Under the pieces are notes generated by a model. It saw only the letters and a program-made list of their open reading frames with translations. It was not told the origin of the DNA and searched no databases. The position numbers and the translations under genes are program-made. DNA of 64,000 nt from Liquidambar formosana (taxonomy: Eukaryota; Streptophyta; Magnoliopsida; Saxifragales; Altingiaceae): the NCBI GenBank assembly GCA_039720395.1, contig CM077823.1:8450107-8514106 (forward strand). The letters are read 5' to 3'. Positions 56,276 through 64,000 of the stretch are shown here, one piece after another (within the stretch, counting starts at the first letter, position 1; each line of letters opens with the position of its first letter).

Positions 56276-56960
56276 CACTATTACAAAAACGTTCATAGAT
56301 GACTGTATTTAACAGTCATCTTTTAGCAAAACAGTCATCTTTGTTTTTAGAAAAAACAGTCATCTCTTCAGGCGTCATCTTTTATCATCAAATAAGATGA
56401 CCGTTTTTTACAGTCATCTTTGAGAGTAATAGATGACCGTTTTTTAAAAACAGTCATATTTGAATCAAAGAAAGAAAATCCTTTATTTATTAACACGGTC
56501 ATCTTTTGTGCTATAGATGACTGCTTTTCACAGTCATCTTATGTTCTTAAAAACGGTCATATATTACTATATAAGATGACTGCTTTTCACAGTCATCTTA
56601 TGTTCTTAAAAACAGTCATATATTACTATATAAGATGACTGTGTGACTATATAAGATGACTGTAAAATACAGTCATCTTATGTTCTTAAACACAGTCATA
56701 TATTACTATATAAGATGACTGCTTTTCACAGTCATCTTATGTTCTTAAAAACAGTCATATATTACTATATAAGATGACTGTGTGACTATATAAGATGACT
56801 GTAAAACACAGTCATCTTATGTTCTTAAAAACAGTCATGTATTACTATATAAGATGACTGTGTGACTGTATAATATGACTGTTTTGCACAGTCATCTTAT
56901 GCTCTTAAAACCAGTCATCTTTATGTATTAAAAGATGACTATAGAAAACAGTCATCTTAT
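56276..56960 (+). mobile_element. CACTA-like terminus with inverted subterminal repeats
   Basis: CACTATTACAAAAACG at 56276-56291 resembles the CACTA(C/T)-type end of En/Spm elements. It is followed for nearly 700 bp by AGATGACTG and its complement CAGTCATCT, mostly as facing pairs (first pair AGATGACTGT...ACAGTCATCT at 56297-56321). From about 56520 the array becomes a longer unit containing CAGTCATCTTATGTTCTTAA, seen at about 56531, 56590, 56670, 56729, 56809 and (degenerate) 56888. Dense subterminal motifs of this kind bind the transposition protein in CACTA elements. I do not find the opposite terminus in the window. Confidence 0.6.
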
Positions 56961-58640
56961 CTATGGCACCATTTTATTTTTTTTATTTTTTTTTTTGTGG
57001 TATTCATATACAAAAAATTTCATATACTATTTACTACCCTACAAACCTGTTATTAAATTTGATACATCAACCTGTTTATACAAATTACTCAATAATTAAA
57101 TTCTCAATATGAAATGAAAGAAATTAAGACAAATAAAATAACAAAGGAAACTAAATCACTCATATTAATTATAAAACTATCATTTTCATTTCATTGAATT
57201 AGAATAACATGGTTTCAAAAGTCACCATTTCCTTGACCCAACTAGTCCTACATACAATATTTTAGAGTTAAAATGAAAAACAGATCTAAAAAGGCAACAT
57301 CCTCAAAAAAATTTCACCTTTTGCCATGTTACATGATTCAACTACACAAAAAGAAGCCATCAGGTGAGAATTAAAAAAATAAAAAATTTAAAAAAAAAAA
57401 AAGGACGAATTAGAAGAGTGAGCATCCACAAAAGCTTCAGTGTTAATTTGCTCCCATTTCTTTGACTATCAAAGCAAAATATCCCTTCCTCTCTCTCTCT
57501 CTCTCTCTCTATCTATCTCACCCACATGTACCTGCAAAAGGAAAAATCTATTTAACATATATAGTTCTATGTAACAGTGTGCTAATCGCAAAAAAAAAAG
57601 AGCTAAAAATGCAGAAATGGGAAAAAACAAAATCTCCACAAATCATACCAGCTTTTGAACTAATTAAGGCCCAATCAATGTCAACATCAAATTTCTCCCT
57701 TTAGAATGCAAATAAATGCATAGAAATACTCTATTACCTGCAAAAAAAGCAAAATCTTTTAATAATTCTGTGTAACAATGAGCTAATAGCAAGAATAAAT
57801 CTATCAACATTTAGATGCACACACAGACAGAGGGCAAACCAATAATTTGGCATAAAAATTTGTGGTCAAACAAGTTTACAAGTTAAAAGTCTTGAAACAA
57901 AAGAACGTACTCGATCCAAACATTCTACTGTGAAGTCTTGGTTGGAGGAGTTTGCCTCCTAGTGCAGCAGGCTACTCAATAATTTTTAAGGCTCAATCCA
58001 ATCAAGCTATAATTGGGAAACCAGAATATTAGAAGATAAATCACATTTGAGAATTATCAGCCCATTTATAGCAAAGGAGAGCCATTCGTGCACCCCATAC
58101 AACTGAACACCATATCCTAGAATCTAATTTTCTTTGATAGGACAAGCCTCATAGGACTGGGAAGATACAAGGTTTAATGTTTTTGAAAAAGATGAGAAAG
58201 AAAGAGCTAGAGAATGAGAGACACCAGAATATATGCTTTAATGTTTTTTCTTTCAATCGATTAGGCTTTAATGTTTTTAAATTTAAAAATATTTTTTGGT
58301 GAAGGTTTGAAACTTGAAATTTTTTAGATTTTGAAACCTAGAATTTTCGGTTTTACAGGTAGGGTTTTTTTTTTTTATTTTAAATCAATCCTTTACACAA
58401 ATTATTTATTGGTTCAATTTATTTTGTTTAAAGTGCATAAATCTCTACTGCAATTGACTTTTAATGATTTAGTAAACTTGTTATTGTCTCATGCCATATA
58501 TTGATATTGTTACCAAAACTGATTACTTATATTTCCATCTACAAAATCTTGGATGATGTTGGTGGCTAGATAAGAAAGATAGGAAATTTCCACAACCAAA
58601 CAGGCTCCTGTTGCCCGGAACACATAATGTGAAAATGCAC

Positions 58641-58673
<33 letters not shown>

Positions 58674-60055
58674 CCTAATAGAGATAAGCACAAAAGGAAA
58701 CTGAAGCGTGTTTTTGAAAACTTGCAGCAAGATCTAGTGAAGTACCTTAATAGTTGCAGAATCAGATTTCACCATTTGTCGATTAAGCATCTGCATGAAG
58801 AACCCCATCAGTTGCATCCTTCTTTAAGATTTGGAGTAAACATTAAAGCTATTAGAAAAAAAAATGAAATACATTTCATATGCACTAATGCATATTGGGA
58901 AGCAAAGAACAAGATTTTATTGCAAGAAAGAAATAATCTGTCTTTTGTTATATGTCTTACAGAAATAAAATGTCTTTTAGAAAAAATTAAAGAAACAAAG
59001 AAAGAGTTTAGGAACTCATAATCTTCACATTTTTCTGAAGTAACAGAAGAGCCCAGACCGAGTTTAGACACAAATAACCCACAAAGAAGAGTGACTAATG
59101 GTGGAGTAAAACCTGGGAATGAGCAATCACAAAATTGCCAACTGGAACAGGGCAGGATGTCTCCCTCAAAGGTCGTGGTCTCACTATGAATGTGCAATTC
59201 GAAGTATGATAAATCAATAACCAATTTTCCTCCACAAATGTTTTCACCTATAAATTAAAACCAAATAAAATTAAAAAATTAAAAATGAAAGTAGGAAAAA
59301 TATATGGTAAACCTCGTAGTATCAGGAAAAAAAAAAAGAATATAAACACAAAAAGTACAGTAACTAACAAAATGCCAAAAAGTAAATCAAATCTAGCGAC
59401 CCACCAAAAAGAGTGTGGTGCTTCAAATGAGCAACCTGTCTTGCAAAACAAAAAGTTATTCTTGGATAATTTGTTTGAAAGATTGACAATAACCACTGGA
59501 ATTTAGCTATAACATAATTCTAATACAGATGGCAAGATAGCATTACCAACTCATATATGCATACTTGCATTCAGTCAAGCCTTAAATGAAAAATAGATCT
59601 ATTTGACATAGAATTCGGTCCAAAGCCAAATAAAGCACAACACATGTTCCACATATTGCAATATTGCACAATTAATGGAATGGATGTAACAACAAAATGA
59701 AATAAAAAGTACAAAAAGGAGCCACTATTATAGCATATTCATGTTGCAGATTATACCCTTGTTTCCAGCTCTAACTGTTTCTTACTCCTAAAACCCAAGG
59801 AAGATCAACAGATCAAGATCCATTTAAACCTTTCATGAATTTTCAGTTTTCAGAAATGATTGCAGCTGCTTCCATTCAGTAATTGATGTACAGAAGTCTT
59901 CAAACCAAAATGCATACATTTTATATATTAGTAAAACCTCAGTTTGCAGACAAAGTTTACATTCACAATTTTTATACCAAGGTTCATGACAACCTTAACA
60001 TGTAATAAACAAATCAAAGGCACCAATAAATGGGGGAAAAAGATATTTACTGTAC
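56961..60055. other. Region of uncertain nature, possibly interior of the CACTA-like element
   Basis: Contents are a (CT)n run at 57488-57511, two related pieces starting TACCTGCAAAA at about 57529 and 57736, and a poly(A) run at about 58641-58671. Two + strand frames are present. 58611-59021 begins in the poly(A) as a lysine run and continues KRVFENLQQDLVKYLNS..., and 59285-59506 has KSKSNLATHQKECGASNEQP. Neither matches a family I know. I found no transposase. Confidence 0.35.
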
Positions 60056-60463
60056 CTTACGCAAGAAACCACTCTCCAACTTTTGTCTTTTTGTAGCTTG
60101 GCTCTCAATCACCAAAGGATTATGTGAACTTTTCTCATCAAATTTAACAAATGGCTTTTGAAATCTGACAGTTGAGAATGATCAAATAAATAAAGGAAAG
60201 AAAGGTAATATTTAAAAAAAATGGTACACTTGGAAGAAGCTAAGTACTGGATCCAATACCAGTATTGTAGAAAAATTCAAAGTTAGAAAATATTTAACAC
60301 CTCCTCTGAAATCGGCTAGAATAAACTTCTTGGTATTGATTTTGCTTGGCCAAGTAACTCGCTGTTGGTTTCATTAAAGTTGAACTCCTTGAAGATGACC
60401 TGACCAGGGACTTTGCTTTAGCTTTTGCAGTATCTTGAACCATGTGATTATGAGAATTTAATC
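60056..60463 (-). pseudogene. Two exons of a TPX2-like spindle protein gene
   Basis: On the minus strand, 60463 to about 60318 follows a CAG acceptor. It encodes LNSHNHMVQDTAKAKAKSLV followed by RSSSRSSTLMKPTASYLAKQ. Then 60164-60056, between a CTGTCAG acceptor and a GTAC donor, encodes FQKPFVKFDEKSSHNPLVIE and SQATKRQKLESGFLRK. LMKPTAS-x-LAKQN followed by ESQATKRQKLE is the order in the N-terminal half of plant TPX2, a microtubule-associated activator of Aurora kinase in the mitotic spindle. The donor after the first exon seems damaged (TCTAGCC). I found no other TPX2 exon, so this is probably a gene fragment carried by or left beside a transposon. The identification is from remembered family sequence. 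Confidence 0.65.
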
Positions 60464-63400
60464 CTGAAAAGTGTGAATTGGTAAATAGTTACATGAATTT
60501 AAAGAAAAGGGAAAAACAAAAAGGAAGCATTATCAGGCTTGACTCATACGAATTCTTGCTGAAGCTCATGTAATCTTGTTTTATACAGATGAAAATGGGC
60601 CCCTTGAGATAGATTGTAAGCCCCCTCTCCAGCAGCTTAGGTTTTTAGATGAGATGGTAAGTTAGCAGGTCCCATAACAATTAGCTACAATTCATTGATT
60701 CTAATGCACATCTTTGAAGTAAATAACTTAGACATTTTTGTATGTATCTAAACTTCTGTTAAGACGTGAACAGGCACTAGTGTCATGTTGATAAGTATCC
60801 AACACACCAACTGTATACAGGGAGAAGCATCTTACATATGAAATGGGCATTGTTATAAATTATCATCAATTTTGCACTGATCAAGAACCACCAAGTAGAA
60901 TTTCCCATGGACACAAACCTCGCAATTGCCCTGGTATTTCTGGATACCATGACATTTTATTTGTCTCTAAGAATGGTGGATATATTTCAATTGCTTTCTG
61001 TTGATGTTATAGCATTTTATAAGAAATAGTAAGACTCAGTGTCCTCAAGAAAAAAGTAAAAATCTAACAGTATGAATAATGTAATATTCTTGACAGAAGA
61101 TGTAATATCAATAGCTCAATAGGATGTAACCTGAATCACATCTCCAAGCTAAACAATAACAACTTTCTGGGCTACCTCTTCAGATCAATAAATATGGTCT
61201 ACAAACTAAAGCTACTTAGAAAAGTTTTAATCACCCATTTTTTGTATCATATAACCCAGCTGTCTCCTCCTAAACAAAACCTGTTGTTTGTATCATACTT
61301 CCAAGTAATCTCCTCCTAAAGAAACCCCAGGCGACTTAATGCTATTCCAAAGTTGCACTTTGCTTTATGCCTTTATCTCTCTCCCAAAAATTCTTTTAGG
61401 AGAACCCATGTCATTGCTTACTCATCTTACTTTCCTTCTTGATTCCATAATTGCCCACTCTAATCCTTCTTTATTTGGTGAAAACAAAAGGATTGGCCAA
61501 TGAAGTTCTCCCATCTCTCCATCATCTCTCCAATCTTCCTATTATTGCTAGATTCAAGTCATCGAGCCTCCCTCGAGTAAGAGTGTTCCATTTCTTGTTT
61601 GAAGAAAATCTTCACTCTGGAAGATTTAAAGGCTATATGCCTTATCTAGTTAATTGTTATTGCATTTTTAATGGAAAAACCTCAGTTCTCCTACCTCCAA
61701 TAAAAGAGGAAAAGAAAGAGACTTGCATATGCAGAATGGATGCTAAGAGTAGAGACAATGAATACTAACAGAGATACTAGGGCAAAACAATGTATATGAC
61801 CTTTCAAAACATACTTTTGTGTATGGATCAGGATCAAGATAGTCACTAGTGAGTGGAGCTTAGACACATCAGCTCTTTTGGAAACTGTTGGACTGAAAAA
61901 CTGAAGCCCAACAACAACGCACAAACACAATGAAACTTAACATAACATACCTACAATTTTTGTGATGATGAACAAATCATGCAAAAACATCTCTAATTCA
62001 TGAAGGCTCTAAAAGTAAGAGGTGAAATAAGTCCCAACAAATTCATTTCCTCTAAAATAACAGTAATCTCCGGCCAAAATGAAACAAAGGACTAAAAAAC
62101 CAAACAAAAATCTGCAGAAATGAATCAAGAGAGATGACAAAGGGGGTATAAGGGAATTGTACTGTTGATGAACAGGTTAGTGTTTGGCAAGTTTGTAAAA
62201 TGCAGGGAAGATAAGGGTAAATTGGGGAGTGCACTGTAGAATCAACAGTATAGGGAGCCTTACTCCCTTTTATTATATGGATAGATATAAAAAAAAAAAA
62301 AAAAAAAGGAATTACTCTTGCCTCCTATGATTTTCTTCAATCATTAGTTAACATTTTTGCCAATTTGCACCAATACTCTCTTGCTTAAAAACACGACCAC
62401 AAGAAACACTGCCAAACAAAATCCCTCTCAATACCAAGTCAGGGAAAAATAAGCTATAAACAAGAAAACATTTCAAATTCACTAGAAAATTTATAATATA
62501 TAAGAAAAACACTCAAACAGTTAACTAATAAAGATATAGAAAATAAAAACAAATTATTTAAAAAAGTAAAAAAGAAAAAAAAAATTAGCTTAGACCAAAG
62601 ATCAAAATTGTTACTCTCATATATATCGTTTACTTTCCAAGCTCATTACCCAGTAGTACCATAGTTCCATACTTTCAGTAGTGCTGCCCTTGCTCAAAAA
62701 TCGTGATCACATCTGCAAAGAATTAACCTGCTCTTACAGTCAATTAACCTGCCATCGATCCAATGAGTCAATAGCCAAGCTATTTAATTGTAGACAACTC
62801 ACAAAGACTGGAACAATCAAAACGCAGCAAAGCAAAAATGCAAAAACAGGGGCAATAAGTGACGAGAGATAAACCAAAACGCAATCTTGGATCAGAGGAG
62901 CAGCAAAGCAAAAACGCAGCAAAGCAAAATATTTGAACTTTATTTTCTTAAAATATAAAAATTGTAAAAAATTAATTTGCTCGGACCGTGATCCTCCACG
63001 TCTAAGTTTCATTCTTATTAACAAAAATTATCAACCACAGTCTTGAGGGTTCTACCATCGCACCTTCCTCCCGACTGTGTTTAGCATCTCCCATTATCTT
63101 CACTATTTGAGTCGAAATTCAAATATTACACCCTCTGGTATATTCTTTACGATTCTCCTGAATCACATGGCCATGCTCAGTTTAGACAATTCATAGTCCC
63201 AATAATAAGTCCTAGGTGCTGAGCATAGACTAGTAGGCTCCAAATATAAAAAATTTTATTATTTAATTTTGGGTGCTATTAAATCCCCAGATTTATATAC
63301 TATCTTCAAGCTACCAGTGGCTTGACCACAAAAAAAAAAGGGAAAAAAAAAAACAAAAGGGAAAAAAAGCAACAAGTGGCAGTACTAGCTACTGCACAAA

Positions 63401-64000
63401 GTGTAATCTGTAGAGGTTAATTATGAGAAATTAATCCATGAATGGGGAAATTTATATACCATCACACCATATGTGCTTATATGTTGAGGAGTGGTGATTT
63501 TTCTTAAACACTAATAAGATAAATTATAAAAATCAAATCGATCTAGTTTGGAGCTCTGTTCTCTTGATGTAATTTTTTTAAAAAAATAAAAAATTAAACT
63601 TAGGTCCAGTGGTTAAAAAAGATAATTTCAACGATATCAACTAAAGCAATAAAATATATCGTTTGGGTTAGATTATAACATTTACATACAGTCATATTTC
63701 ATCTTTGGATTTTGAAATTGCGTAAAAGTATAAAACTAATGAAAAAAATATAGTCATGCATCAAACCAATGAAAAAAATAAAACATTTAGTCATATTTCA
63801 TCTTTATAACATTTACAATATAATTCCAGTTGAGACATTGTCTTAAACCAATGAAAAAAATAAAACCCAACCCAAACACCCAAGAACATTATCGAATAAT
63901 ATATGGTGAACAATGAATCACACCAAACCCCAACCTGAAACATTGTCTCAAATCGGCATGCAGATTTGCTTCCGATCTATGTCGGCATGTAGATACACAT
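60464..64000. other. Intergenic region with no recognised gene
   Basis: AT-rich sequence. The stretch near 62230-62307 (AGTATAGGGAGCCTTACTCCC, TTTATTATATGG and a poly(A) run at 62288-62307) resembles the end of a common non-autonomous plant element. Short direct repeats occur at 62820-62930 (GCAGCAAAGCAAAA), and CAATGAAAAAAATA recurs at 63757, 63765-63785 and 63850. The reading frames at 61451, 62681 and 62740 (minus) have no family motif. Confidence 0.4.

Overview
The window is repeat-rich nuclear DNA of a flowering plant, most likely a eudicot. The evidence is two CC-NBS-LRR (RGA-type) resistance gene copies, plant-style split-gene fragments (APC6/CDC16, FKBP62/65 and TPX2 homologues), a plant L1-type LINE, Ty1/copia and Tat-lineage Ty3/gypsy elements, a tRNA-derived SINE and several MITEs. 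I cannot name the species. No protein-coding gene in the window is clearly intact. The best candidate for a living gene is a RING-H2 ubiquitin ligase gene at 11861-12540, which needs a one-base correction to read through.

Layout. 1-5893: a degenerate + strand LINE (endonuclease, reverse transcriptase and C-terminal zinc-binding segments), split inside its RT by a 581-bp DNA transposon with a 9-bp target duplication. 5898-9850: the 3' end of an APC6/CDC16 gene, two of whose exons are present twice, with a MITE and a tandem duplication in its introns. 11764-12540: the RING-H2 gene; part of its upstream region is repeated at 14008-14225 without a gene. 15400-21700: old LTR-like sequence, a SINE nested in an inverted repeat, a foldback MITE and an NLR 5' remnant. 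21823-36410: a decayed NLR cluster of two long pseudogenes and two small remnants. A minus-strand Ty1/copia element (24113-30188) cuts the first long copy; its leader holds three consecutive tandem arrays built of small inverted repeats. 37836-39606: an intron-retaining FKBP62/65 pseudogene. 39610-41142: a second, truncated copia element.

41143-56275 is a nest of Ty3/gypsy sequence. A truncated LTR (A) is followed by a complete ~3.04-kb LTR (B), a Tat-type gag-pro-RT-RNase H region with three in-frame TAG codons and two frameshifts, and then, in inverted orientation and starting exactly at an LTR terminus, a second ~3.03-kb LTR of the same family. All three LTRs carry an ~80-bp GC-rich palindrome in which several base changes between families are paired. 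Beyond the inverted LTR lies a polypurine-tract-like sequence and a ~1.5-kb array of short perfect hairpins with three-base loops (mostly TTC). I read this as the 3' untranslated region of a second, minus-strand Tat element inserted in the first. 56276 onward begins like a CACTA transposon with a dense array of inverted AGATGACTG motifs, followed by poorly understood sequence that holds two minus-strand TPX2-like exons.

The strongest candidates for something undescribed are the hairpin array at 54700-56165, with its similarity in design (not sequence) to the copia leader arrays, and the pairing-conserved LTR palindrome.
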